Origin: Bacillota bacterium
Lineage (GTDB): Bacteria > Bacillota > Clostridia > Acetivibrionales > DSM-1351
Assembly (NCBI GenBank): GCA_023436515.1
Contig: JAEZIV010000195.1
Coordinates: 1 to 21,571, forward strand
DNA length: 21,571 nt
Direction of reading: 5' to 3'
The translations under genes and the position numbers were made by a program. The notes under the pieces are model-generated. The model was not told the origin of the DNA, made no database searches, and saw only the letters and a list, made by a program, of their open reading frames with translations. Shown here one piece after another: positions 1-6,955 of the stretch (positions are counted from its first letter, which is position 1; every line of letters begins with the position of its first letter).

Positions 1-233
1 AGCTTGGTTTCATAATCTTTTTGCCATTTTTCCTGAGAAGTTTTCAAGGCTTTTTCAGTTTCATCCTGTATAAGCTTTGTAAGTTCTTCCGAACTTTTGG
101 GCAATTCAACGGTACCTTCGGCTCCGACCCCTTCACCAGAACCCTCACCCTGACCACCCGTTCCTCCACTACCAGTCCCTGCATCTACCTCCAGGCACAT
201 TCCTCTTTGTTTTAAATACAAGTTAAAAAACAT
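1..233 (-). CDS. Phage scaffold protein, DUF4355/GP20-like (partial, N-terminal 77 residues)
   Basis: The frame starts at ATG 233, with an AGGAGGT ribosome binding site seven bases upstream (241-247), and runs open off the left edge of the window. The visible part has a short hydrophobic start, then a Gly/Ser/Glu-rich flexible stretch at about residues 24-45, then a charged helical region rich in Glu, Lys and Gln that looks like the start of a coiled coil. Scaffold proteins of siphophage heads (DUF4355, minor structural GP20 type) often have this flexible low-complexity start followed by a long coiled coil. The position just after the minor head protein and before the expected major capsid gene fits an internal scaffold that directs capsid assembly and then leaves the prohead. 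Family assignment is inferred from composition and position, because the conserved C-terminal part is not in view. Confidence 0.6.
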   Translation of the reverse strand, partial: MFFNLYLKQRGMCLEVDAGTGSGGTGGQGEGSGEGVGAEGTVELPKSSEELTKLIQDETEKALKTSQEKWQKDYETK

Positions 234-270
234 GGTTTTTACCTCCTAAAGTTCTATTGTTTGCAATATA

Positions 271-304
271 AAAACACCCTGTTAAAGGTGCTTTAAACGG
301 TGTT
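271..304 (-). terminator. Terminator-like hairpin between the minor head gene and the scaffold gene
   Basis: On the minus strand AACACC and TTAAAG pair with CTTTAA and GGTGTT, giving a two-segment stem of about 12 bp with a small internal loop and a three-base apical loop. TTTTTA follows. It lies inside what should be one continuous head operon. It could act as a partial terminator that tunes scaffold and capsid expression, or be read through by an antiterminator. Confidence 0.5.
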
Positions 305-369
305 AAAATGCTACTTAATCTCTATTAAAGTTATGCCTATCAGTAGCTGCGGATCACAGTCACCGGGTT

Positions 370-1305
370 CTAAATATCAGTGTCTATGAGTACAGCTTCC
401 TCGTCATCAACAACAGGTAATATCGTTGACCGACAGTGGGGATGCAGGGGAGGAATATTCTTGCCTACAACCGCATTTTCAAGAAATACATACGTACCAT
501 GTCTGCCTTCGCATATACTGGAGGTTCTATTATCCAGAACAGCACTGAATTCTACCTTTTTTATACCTGAATCCCTATATTGCTGCAGCGAGGCTTTGCT
601 AATAACGTGGGCTGTCTCAGTTGCTACTAATCTTACCGCTTGACCATATCCTACGTTCATCCTCTTGGAAATGTTTTTAGCCATCTTCTGTACTGATGTT
701 CCTTGAATGAACCCCTGAGTCAACTCCCGGTGCATATTACTTACTAGTGCATCAGTATTATTCCAGATAGCCTCGGAGAATGACTGACCCGACCACGGGA
801 AGCTTATTGCTTCTTTTACCAATTCCGGATTTATTTTTACAAAGGATGCTTTGAACCCAACACTGGTCAGTTCACTTGCAGCTCCTGCATATGTACTGGC
901 ATATGTATCAGTCAAATGATTTGTGAGTTTTTCCTGCTGAGTGTTCTGCAGCAAAATGAGTTCATATTGAATATTGGTGGTTAGTGCCTCAAGTCTTGTG
1001 ATTCTACTCTTTAATGCCAAGGCATCAATCTTTGCAGCCAATTCCACATTCCCACTGTCAAGTATCTTTTTATACTTTGAAAGCTTCTTACCAAAAGGTA
1101 TCATTTCAAGCTTATTGAGATACATGACCGCCTCTGTATATGTAATACCTTTTTCACCGGCATACTTACTGTAAAAATAAGCAATATGCTTATTTATTTC
1201 ATCCAGTGCAAGTATATACTCAGCCTGAAGCTTTTTGTTAAGTTCTTCAGCTGCATCAAAGCTTTTTGAAACCCTTTCTTCAATTTGTTTTGAAAGATCA
1301 CTCAT
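370..1305 (-). CDS. Minor head protein, SPP1 gp7 / Mu F-like head morphogenesis protein
   Basis: A 311-residue protein with a mostly helical N-terminal two thirds. Its C-terminal domain is typical of the phage Mu F / SPP1 gp7 family: FSAVLDNRTSSIC at about residues 253-265, then a Gly-His-Gly turn, then PPLHPHCRSTILPV near residues 285-298. The Cys and His residues of these motifs are the conserved core of the family. Members sit with the portal in the prohead; SPP1 gp7 binds the portal and affects DNA exit, while Mu F is a head morphogenesis protein. It starts at ATG 1305 with AGGTG upstream, ten bases after the portal stop codon, so the two are probably co-translated. Length is normal for the family and no lesion was seen. 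Confidence 0.88.
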   Translation of the reverse strand: MSDLSKQIEERVSKSFDAAEELNKKLQAEYILALDEINKHIAYFYSKYAGEKGITYTEAVMYLNKLEMIPFGKKLSKYKKILDSGNVELAAKIDALALKSRITRLEALTTNIQYELILLQNTQQEKLTNHLTDTYASTYAGAASELTSVGFKASFVKINPELVKEAISFPWSGQSFSEAIWNNTDALVSNMHRELTQGFIQGTSVQKMAKNISKRMNVGYGQAVRLVATETAHVISKASLQQYRDSGIKKVEFSAVLDNRTSSICEGRHGTYVFLENAVVGKNIPPLHPHCRSTILPVVDDEEAVLIDTDI

Positions 1306-1315
1306 ATTTATTCAC

Positions 1316-2602
1316 CTAATCCAAGTTTTTATATAGAGTGTTATCCTGCTGCTCTGCCTGAAGCTTCTCGATTTCCTCTGCTGCATTTTCTACAAAAGGG
1401 AAGATAGACAGCAGGGTTTCCTGAGATACCAATCCATTGATATTTGCTGCAATCTGTGAAAGCTCAAGTACATTTGAAGGAATATTTCTTTTAAATTTTA
1501 TATCAATTGACTTCCAATCATAGTTTTTGCTCTGAAGAGACAAAATGTTAGAAATAAGCTTTATACGTCTTTTTAAACCGGTTTTAAACTTTCGTTCTTT
1601 GCAGGCAGCTATCTGTTCAATAGGCCAGAGCTTATATTTTATTGCTACCCCTGATAGATTACCTGCAAAGTTTTCATCAGACAAATCAGGTACCTTGGAA
1701 AATTTGTGTATATTATTATTAAGCCTTTGTATATGATGCTCCGTATAAGCATCATCAACCTTCTTTTCAATGAAGGAAGCATCACCATCAGCTTCAACTT
1801 TTATGGCTCCCATTTTTCTCATTTCCCGAAGGTCTTCGGTGTCTGTACCCGACATATTCTTTATTTTTAAATATGCATTGCGGAATTCCTCAAGCTCATT
1901 TGAATTGTCAGAAACCCTTTTATCATAATCATCAATCAGGCTCAAAACCTTTTCGAAGTCACCCATACATTCATCATTATTGTTATAATATACAACAGGA
2001 ACTTTTCCGAAATAGTGGGGAACGGTATCGTCTAAGTTAAAACCACTATCGTCACCGGTATAGTATTCAACCTTGTCAGGATAATAGAGTTCAACCTTAA
2101 GAATCTCTTTTTTCGTATTTCTACCAGTGAGAGTATAATACCGTAAAGCAAGCTGTATTGAGCGTTGGAAGTCTGTGTCAAATACAAGTATTGTCTCTTC
2201 GTTCTTAAGCCTGACAAATCTGATCTGGCTATCCTCATTTACATACAGCAGTTCATAGGCTTCGCCATAGACACCCATGTATTTTGCCATTTCAGCATTA
2301 TGATCTTCTTCATTATTGCTATCAAAAATGCTATTCAAGTCAGCAAGTAATTTTTCATCCTTCCCGGAATACTGTACCGGAATACCAATGAAATATCCTT
2401 GAATAGTGTCTATTATGTACCCTGGGTAGTCATTTATAATCTTATTATTTGGTTTTCCATCCTGAGGCAGCCTTTCAGAAATATCATGCTGCGCTTTATA
2501 GTACTTTAAAAGCTTATTGTATCTGGGTATCTTTGCTTTATGCTCTGCAATTAAGTCCTTTATTATCTGCTCTGTAACATCAGGCAAATTCACACTAAAC
2601 AT
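1316..2602 (-). CDS. Phage portal protein, SPP1 gp6-like
   Basis: A 428-residue protein with the hallmarks of the SPP1 gp6 portal family. These are an N-terminal helical segment ending in a YYKAQHDI-type motif (about residues 34-41), then NNKIINDYPGYIIDTIQGYFIG-like wing residues near 52-73, the GEAYELLYV strand at about 113-121, and a long helical crown region toward the C-terminus. Twelve copies are expected to form the ring at one head vertex through which DNA is packed and ejected, working with the terminase encoded just upstream. AGGAGGT precedes ATG 2602 by a few bases, and the terL stop is only ten bases away. Classical Mu has a DUF935-type portal, so an SPP1-type portal here marks a head-module exchange. 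No truncation was seen. Confidence 0.92.
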   Translation of the reverse strand: MFSVNLPDVTEQIIKDLIAEHKAKIPRYNKLLKYYKAQHDISERLPQDGKPNNKIINDYPGYIIDTIQGYFIGIPVQYSGKDEKLLADLNSIFDSNNEEDHNAEMAKYMGVYGEAYELLYVNEDSQIRFVRLKNEETILVFDTDFQRSIQLALRYYTLTGRNTKKEILKVELYYPDKVEYYTGDDSGFNLDDTVPHYFGKVPVVYYNNNDECMGDFEKVLSLIDDYDKRVSDNSNELEEFRNAYLKIKNMSGTDTEDLREMRKMGAIKVEADGDASFIEKKVDDAYTEHHIQRLNNNIHKFSKVPDLSDENFAGNLSGVAIKYKLWPIEQIAACKERKFKTGLKRRIKLISNILSLQSKNYDWKSIDIKFKRNIPSNVLELSQIAANINGLVSQETLLSIFPFVENAAEEIEKLQAEQQDNTLYKNLD

Positions 2603-2611
2603 ATATACCTC

Positions 2612-3706
2612 CTATAGACCAAGCATTCTTCGGTCAAGAATGCCCATTTTCTTTTTGATTTTCCCCTGGATCATCTCTGCAAGTCCTGTTACGGCATCAG
2701 GGGCATCATCATGTTTATTTTTCCCGGTACGCTGGAAACTGTTCATATCTCTATAAAACTCCGGCCACCGTTCTTTCCAGTTGAAAGGGAAGTACAAGTG
2801 CTCCATGACGAATGTGCTATTTGACAAAATTCTTGAGATTTTATTCTGTGACTGGTGAAACCACTCAATTTTAACCTTCTTGGTTTTGTGCTTCTGCCAG
2901 ATGTGTTTTTCAACATTCCTAGCAAAACCACGTCCACCATTATTGCTTTCAATCTTGGCAAGACTGACATTATTGGCAACAAGCATATCGGCTGTTTCAG
3001 GCTCAGTTACCTCCATTCCCTTGTCGGTATAGTAAACATCAATAACCCAGCCTTCGCCTTGCCATACATTAGCTGCAATAACACAAAGCTTATCAGCACC
3101 TTCATCCGCTGTGTCGCCGTAAGCAATAATAATCTCCAAAAGCTGCCGACCTTTATCATCCTTTGGCAGCTCAGTATAAGTTTTGAAGTAGGTATATAAC
3201 TTACCTTTAGAATCCATAGGCTGCTGCTGATAATTTGCTTCCGCTATTTCAGGAGACATCTTTCCAGGCTTTGTTTTATCTTTATAGCTCTTGAAACTAA
3301 GCAATTCAGGACAGAGCATTTCTCCGGTTTCTTCATTCAGGCAAGCTTTCATCTTGATGACGTACCAATCTCCCGGCTCAGCTTCCAGAACCTTTCCGCA
3401 CAAGTCTTTGGTAGACCATCTCGTCATATTAATGATCTGCTTGCCGCCCTCCTCAATACGGGAAAGGTAGGTATTCGTATACCATTCGTATTGCTCATCA
3501 AGAACCCTCTCATTAAAAGCTTCAGCAGCATTTTTTATTGGGTCATCTATTATTCCAATTCGGCAGCCGATACCAGTAATTGTTCCACCGAAGCCAGTAC
3601 CAAGATAATTAAAAAACTGCCCTTCCAATGCCCAAAGCTGTTTTGAACTGTCACCATACTTGATCTTTGTTGTAGGAAATACGTCCGAAAAAATAACAAG
3701 GTTATA
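2612..3706 (-). pseudogene. terL: Large terminase, C-terminal (nuclease) part, out of frame with its N-terminal part
   Basis: This frame is open from the codon just after a TGA at 3709-3707, which overlaps the end of the N-terminal frame. It reads as an uninterrupted continuation of a large terminase: VIFSDVFPTTKIKYGD, an NYLGTGFGGT segment, GIIDDP (Walker-B-like) and then the RNase-H-fold nuclease domain starting around IIAYGDTADEGADK with later acidic residues near the C-terminus. The first ATG in this frame is at 3628, too late to encode a working enzyme, and no ribosome binding site stands in front of it. Joined to the N-terminal frame by one -1 shift, the product is about 513 residues, normal for Mu-like terminases. 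The role is cutting and packaging phage DNA through the portal. Whether the break is mutation, sequencing error or programmed shift cannot be settled here. Confidence 0.85.
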
Positions 3707-4152
3707 TCAATTTTGGTTTCATCAATGCCGTCCCTAACAGAGGCCGAAAATCTTGTGGCTAATGTTTCGTTGTAACTGACCGTTATAACACGGTTTTCAT
3801 TATCTTTTCCAAGCATCCACTGTGTAAATAATGTGAGTATGTATGACTTTCCATGACGGGGAGGAAGGTTCATCATGAGTTTCACACACACACTGAGTTT
3901 CGACTTAACCTCGTTAGGTAATGACTCAAGCTCCTCTGAAGATATTATGACCCAGTCCGTATCATCGGGAAAAAACTTTATGATCCGGTTTTCATAGAAA
4001 GCCTGTAAATCTTCGGCAATTTCCTTAAGATGTGGTCTAGACTCCTTAAAAAATTTTGGGTTTTTAAGCTTGCAATACTCCCAGAAGCTATCACCGGCAA
4101 GAGAATATTCATCTTTATTTTTATTTTTGACTAACTCATCAAGTATTCCCAT
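3550..4152 (-). pseudogene. terL: Large terminase, N-terminal (ATPase) part, frame lost near 3690-3706
   Basis: This frame starts at ATG 4152 with AAAGGG seven bases upstream. It carries the N-terminal ATPase half of a large terminase: the Walker A motif PPRHGKS at residues 97-103, followed by RVITVSYNETLATRFS at 121-136. Sense is lost after residue 149 (KID). The last 50 or so residues, down to the stop at 3550, do not resemble terminase, while the -1 frame continues the family pattern at VIFSDVFP. The break therefore lies between 3706 and 3688, which includes a run of six T on the coding strand. It follows a 246-base regulatory gap that separates the late operon from the upstream LoaP-like gene, so it is the first gene of the head module. 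Confidence 0.85.
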
Positions 4153-4238
4153 AAATAAACCCTTTATACGGCGTTTTAAGCCAAGTTATTTTTAATGTAT
4201 AATTTATCAACGGACTGTGTGATTATTTCATAGAATCC

Positions 4239-4258
4239 CCGTTATAACACGTTATAAC
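4239..4258. promoter_or_regulatory. Tandem palindrome GTTATAAC x2 upstream of terL, candidate operator or activator site
   Basis: GTTATAAC, itself a perfect 8-bp palindrome, occurs twice (4241-4248 and 4251-4258) exactly one helical turn apart, about 90 bp upstream of the terL start. The flanked form CCGTTATAACACG recurs exactly at 3780-3792 inside terL, and GTTATAAC appears again at 15483-15490 in the phage end region. The phasing and placement fit a dimer-binding site for a phage regulator such as the Mor-like protein. No good -35/-10 pair was found next to it, which would suit an activator-dependent late promoter. This is inference. Confidence 0.4.
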
Positions 4259-4300
4259 AGCAAGTATGATTAATTGGTTAAGAAGGAATGTTTCTCCAAC

Positions 4301-4343
4301 AAAAAAACGAGCTTCGCCATCCACACTTTTGAATGCAGCTCGT
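4301..4343 (-). terminator. Intrinsic terminator between the LoaP-like gene and terL
   Basis: On the minus strand ACGAGCT (4343-4337) pairs with AGCTCGT (4313-4307), with a further weaker inner stem (GCATTC with GGATGGC, one bulge). Seven T follow directly (4307-4301). It lies 55 bases after the stop of the LoaP-like gene and about 150 bases before terL, so it should block transcripts from entering the late genes unless RNA polymerase has been modified. Confidence 0.8.
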
Positions 4344-4360
4344 AATCCCATAATAATCGT

Positions 4361-4402
4361 TTGAACCTATATATGCGACGAGTCAAGCACGTATAAGTTC
4401 AA
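4361..4402 (-). promoter_or_regulatory. Long RNA hairpin at the stop codon of the LoaP-like gene, candidate antiterminator recognition element
   Basis: On the minus strand TTGAAC-TTATA-C-GTGC (4402-4387) pairs with GCAT-A-TATAG-GTTCAA (4376-4361). That gives fifteen base pairs (two of them G-U) interrupted by a single mismatch, around a ten-base loop. The hairpin begins inside the stop codon of the LoaP-like gene and ends 17 bases before the terminator stem. LoaP proteins are known to act through an RNA hairpin in the leader of the operon they control, so this placement is suggestive. No binding has been shown. Confidence 0.5.
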
Positions 4403-4905
4403 TCTACTTTTTCAACAATATTGATTCCCAATTCAACAATCCGTTCTTCACCCATGAGTTCAATTTTAACTTTTGCCCTGAACCTCCTGGGATCAATTTT
4501 TTCAATTTTACCGATAAAGCCTTCTAATGGCCCGGATACAACGTTAACCTCTGAACCTTCTAAAATTACATTTGATATTTCAAGTGGATCATCTCTCAAT
4601 GAAAGATTAAGAACTAATTGCATTTCTTCTTCAGGAACTGGTTTAGGAATCTTGTTATCTCCTAAAATCTTTATAACATTTGGTACCGAATTTTAGTAAT
4701 AATACATATCCACACTAAGATGAACAAGAATAAAAACATATCCGGGGAAGAGTGTCCTTGTTACTAACTTCCATTTTCCTTCATGACGTTCCTTAAGAAT
4801 TCTTTGAGGTGTCAGCATTCTAATGTCCGGGTAGAGTATCTTAATCCAATTCACAACATTAAGTTCATTACCGGTTTTAACATGAAGTACATACCAATCA
4901 CTCAT
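4399..4905 (-). pseudogene. LoaP/NusG-like transcription antitermination protein, interrupted by one in-frame TAA
   Basis: Start ATG 4905 has GAGG upstream and overlaps the end of the preceding gene by eight bases. Residues 1-70 form the NusG N-terminal domain (MSDWYVLHVKTGNE at the start, LFPGYVFI at 52-59). Codon 71 is TAA (4695-4693). The same frame then continues without shift: NSVPNVIKILGDNKIPKP follows, then a KOW domain with GSEVNVVSGPLEGFIGKIEK. Together it makes a 168-residue protein, close to the usual LoaP length. The TAA falls where NusG proteins have a residue before the SVP motif, so one base change (for example from TTA) would explain it. LoaP is a NusG paralogue that binds RNA polymerase and lets it pass terminators in long operons. 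Here a terminator and the whole head operon lie immediately downstream. Residues 1-70 alone should not work, because the KOW domain would be missing. A second frame could start at ATG 4623. Confidence 0.85.
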
Positions 4906-5476
4906 TTTTGATATCCTCATATTTATTCCTTACTTTGTTAACGAGAGCCAGAACTTTTTGGTATAATTCATTATCGCTTTTGAGTTCAATCTGAAGCTCA
5001 TTTTTAACTTCATCCAAAGCTCGTTTATAGCCTTTGTTATACTCCATTTTGAACTTTTCTTTGTAGACCGCACTCCTTTGGATTGCGATCATTAGCTTTG
5101 CTGCTTTTTCAATTGGCATATTTTCAATGTCATCTTCAGCAACAGCCATTCGCTGAACCAACTGATCAACAAACATTGCTGTAGCAATTTCGGTTCCCTG
5201 TATATCCTGATTTTCTTTGACAGCATCCAGGAGCATTTCAGTTCTAACTCTTGCTTCTTTCAATCTCTTAATGACAGAATTGTTATTCATGGCATATTTA
5301 CCAATAGTAGATTTGCCGATTTCATATCCCATAGCAGTTATTTCATCTGCAATCTCTTGATACTTCATATAATCCTGTCCAGTCCTTAAAAGCATCTCAT
5401 CAAGCTTTTGCTTAACATGATCAGGGAGCATATCAACTTTACCGTTTGTCCTAGTTCTTTCTCTTTGATTTCCCAT
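4898..5476 (-). CDS. DUF3486 family protein (phage Mu gp27-like)
   Basis: A 192-residue, mostly helical protein. Its N-terminal part resembles the DUF3486 family: LPDHVKQKLDEMLLRTG near residues 17-33, then an HTH-like segment around YQEIADEITAMGYEIGKSTI (40-59), followed by a long charged helical region. In Mu this is gene 27, directly before the large terminase gene, and a small-terminase or DNA-recognition role is often proposed. The HTH-like N-terminus agrees with that. Here a LoaP-like gene is inserted between it and terL. The ATG at 5476 shares its A with the stop of the upstream gene, and its own 3' end overlaps the LoaP-like start by eight bases, so all three should be translationally coupled. 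Confidence 0.85.
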   Translation of the reverse strand: MGNQRERTRTNGKVDMLPDHVKQKLDEMLLRTGQDYMKYQEIADEITAMGYEIGKSTIGKYAMNNNSVIKRLKEARVRTEMLLDAVKENQDIQGTEIATAMFVDQLVQRMAVAEDDIENMPIEKAAKLMIAIQRSAVYKEKFKMEYNKGYKRALDEVKNELQIELKSDNELYQKVLALVNKVRNKYEDIKNE

Positions 5477-5769
5477 TAGAAACCAACTCCCGGGTCTTCA
5501 ATAGTCTCATCCATGAGATCAACGCCTTTGGATGTCAATTTAATCAGAATTTCTTCGTCTACACTGCCATCAGCATCACTTTCGGTAATATACTCTTTTC
5601 CTGAACCCTTAAGGTATTCAATTGCTTTGTCAACCTCAAGATTTGAATAATTACCGGAAAATGCTCTTTTAATAGTTCCTTTAAGCAAGCTCCCTGGGTA
5701 AGCATCATAACAAGCTTTTATTATTAATGCTCTTAACCTCTTTGCCTCAATTACTTTTAACTTATCCAA
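5476..5769 (-). CDS. VpaChn25_0724-like phage protein
   Basis: A 97-residue protein starting at TTG 5769, with GGAGG eight bases upstream inside the last codons of the preceding gene. The order of features, an N-terminal helix (IEAKRLRALIIKACYDAYPG), then a winged-helix-like middle (LEVDKAIEYLKGSGKEYI) and a C-terminal ILIKLTSKGVDLMD segment, matches the small VpaChn25_0724-type family found next to DUF3486 genes in Mu-like phages. The pattern resembles a winged-helix DNA-binding fold, in which 'LTSKGVDLM' would be the last helix after the wing. Its exact role is unknown; by position it belongs to the packaging module. It ends with a one-base overlap with the DUF3486 gene. Confidence 0.7.
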   Translation of the reverse strand: MDKLKVIEAKRLRALIIKACYDAYPGSLLKGTIKRAFSGNYSNLEVDKAIEYLKGSGKEYITESDADGSVDEEILIKLTSKGVDLMDETIEDPGVGF

Positions 5770-5772
5770 CCT

Positions 5773-6156
5773 TTACGCCTCCTTTTTCAAAATGTGTTCA
5801 TTTAGGTGAGAATCAATCTTGTCAATTTTGTTGTTTACAGTTAAGAAGAAGTCATCAAGCTTTTGCTCCATATTTGAATTTATCTTGTCAAATTTCTGTT
5901 CAAAATTTGAATCCATCTTCTCAAGCTTTTTTTCAAGATTTGCCATAGACCGGATGAAGTCTTCTCGTAAAGTGTAATTGTATGGCATCTGCTTTTGAAA
6001 GTCGTTCAGCGATTTTTCCACATTTTGAATGTATGTCTCGTTCTTCTGGATGGAAGCTTCTTGCTTTGTCTTCCAATCCTTCAGCCAGAAGGCAATCATT
6101 CCGATTACAATTGTTGGTGCAAGCTGTATTAGCCAAGACAAGTTTGCTGAATTAAT
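5773..6156 (-). CDS. Membrane-anchored coiled-coil phage protein; start uncertain, possibly AUU
   Basis: The frame has one hydrophobic segment near its start (WLIQLAPTIVIGMIAFWL) followed by about 90 charged residues with heptad-like spacing and repeated KINSN / KIDSH motifs, so it should be anchored in the membrane with a long coiled coil. The function is not recognised; proteins of this kind sit near lysis or packaging genes in phages. The frame can be opened at TTG 6204, but that codon lies inside the terminator after mor. GTG at 6168 is too close to any ribosome binding site. An ATT at 6156 has GAGGTG six bases upstream and gives a sensible 127-residue protein, so it is chosen here with caution. 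The gene ends three bases before the next start. Confidence 0.65.
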   Translation of the reverse strand: MNSANLSWLIQLAPTIVIGMIAFWLKDWKTKQEASIQKNETYIQNVEKSLNDFQKQMPYNYTLREDFIRSMANLEKKLEKMDSNFEQKFDKINSNMEQKLDDFFLTVNNKIDKIDSHLNEHILKKEA

Positions 6157-6194
6157 TTTTCTCACCTCTCTTCTGATGCAATTTTTACAAATAA

Positions 6195-6227
6195 AAAAAT
6201 CCAAGTGAATAGTTACACTTGGATTTT
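6195..6227 (-). terminator. Strong intrinsic terminator after the Mor-family gene
   Basis: A perfect 12-bp stem (AAAATCCAAGTG with CACTTGGATTTT) with an eight-base loop is followed on the minus strand by further T residues (TTTTATTT). It lies 43 bases after the mor stop and marks the end of the early operon. The stem also reads as a hairpin on the plus strand, but the T run there is short. Confidence 0.85.
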
Positions 6228-6269
6228 ACTAATTTCTGTTAAGTTTATCGAATAAAGTACTTAAGAAAA

Positions 6270-6587
6270 TTACTTTGCAATCTCAAACAAGGTTAGCTGA
6301 TTTGCATTAGCTGATTTTTCATCAACTATCTGCCTGACCCATACTTCAGTGAGTCTATATTTTATGGCAAGCTCCCTATAATTGCCGCCATTAAACTCAG
6401 CTCTAATTTTTTCATCTCGAATCTTTCTGATAAGGCCGTCAAGCTTTGGTAGATATAGAGCCATCCCTTGATACTTTTCAGCAACTTTTATTGTATTCTT
6501 TAATCCAATTATAGTTGCCAGCTCTCTATATGGGTCGGTGAGCTCATCGGGTTTTATTTCGTCATACCAATCATGTTCTTCAGCCAT
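6270..6587 (-). CDS. mor: Mor-family transcriptional activator of the phage middle/late genes
   Basis: A 105-residue protein. The central GMALYLPKLDGLIR (41-54), then IRAEFNGGNYRELAIKYRLTEVWVRQIV (61-88, an HTH with the FnG-N-eLA core) is the signature of the Mor/C family. In Mu these dimers activate the middle and late promoters, which lack a good -35. ATG 6587 was chosen because AAGGGGG stands ten bases upstream; the longer frame from 6683 overlaps the previous gene and adds residues unlike the family. It is the last gene of the early operon and is followed by a strong terminator, so any promoter it controls should lie further left, for example before terL. No separate C activator gene was seen in the window. 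Confidence 0.88.
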   Translation of the reverse strand: MAEEHDWYDEIKPDELTDPYRELATIIGLKNTIKVAEKYQGMALYLPKLDGLIRKIRDEKIRAEFNGGNYRELAIKYRLTEVWVRQIVDEKSANANQLTLFEIAK

Positions 6588-6648
6588 AAAGTATATACCC
6601 CCTTTATACATTAAAATTGGTTTATTGTCAATCAGGTTATTTAAACAG

Positions 6649-6909
6649 CTATATCCATGTTTCAATAATAACGGGATCATCACCCGGACTACGCTCTATC
6701 CTGATCATTGTTTTAGGAAGATTATCTCTGATACTCTCAATATTGTCTTTAATCATCACGAACTTAGTCGGCTTGTTATGTATATCCCACAGCCTGGCAA
6801 CACACTCCCCTGGATAGTCAGTTGTATTTTTATATACTACAACAATAGGAACTTGACAGAGCTTGTTTATGTCTTGGAAAGAATCCAGTACTATATCAGT
6901 ATTAACCAT
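6649..6909 (-). CDS. Hypothetical phage early protein (86 aa)
   Basis: A small mixed alpha/beta protein beginning MVNTDIVLDSF, with a hydrophobic strand PIVVVYKN near residues 20-27 and a conserved-looking ARLWDIHNKP stretch. It ends close to a PVIIETWI strand. No family was recognised and no catalytic motif is visible. ATG 6909 is preferred over GTG 6921, because the AAGGGAG ribosome binding site would overlap the GTG. However, its spacing to the ATG is long (about 13 bases), so the start is not certain. It sits in the early operon 61 bases before mor. Confidence 0.6.
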   Translation of the reverse strand: MVNTDIVLDSFQDINKLCQVPIVVVYKNTTDYPGECVARLWDIHNKPTKFVMIKDNIESIRDNLPKTMIRIERSPGDDPVIIETWI

Positions 6910-6955
6910 TCTCCATATCACACTCCCTTAATATAGGATTTTCTTAAATTGTAAA

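Noticed and set aside
21..215. Plus-strand 64-codon frame at the left edge
   Set aside because: It is antisense to the scaffold gene, which has a strong ribosome binding site and sensible sequence.
4650..4675. AGGAGAT followed six bases later by ATT inside the LoaP-like gene, a possible restart after the TAA
   Set aside because: The stretch encodes the conserved LGDNKIPKP segment, so the ribosome-binding-like sequence is most likely chance. It also warns against overrating the other AUU cases.
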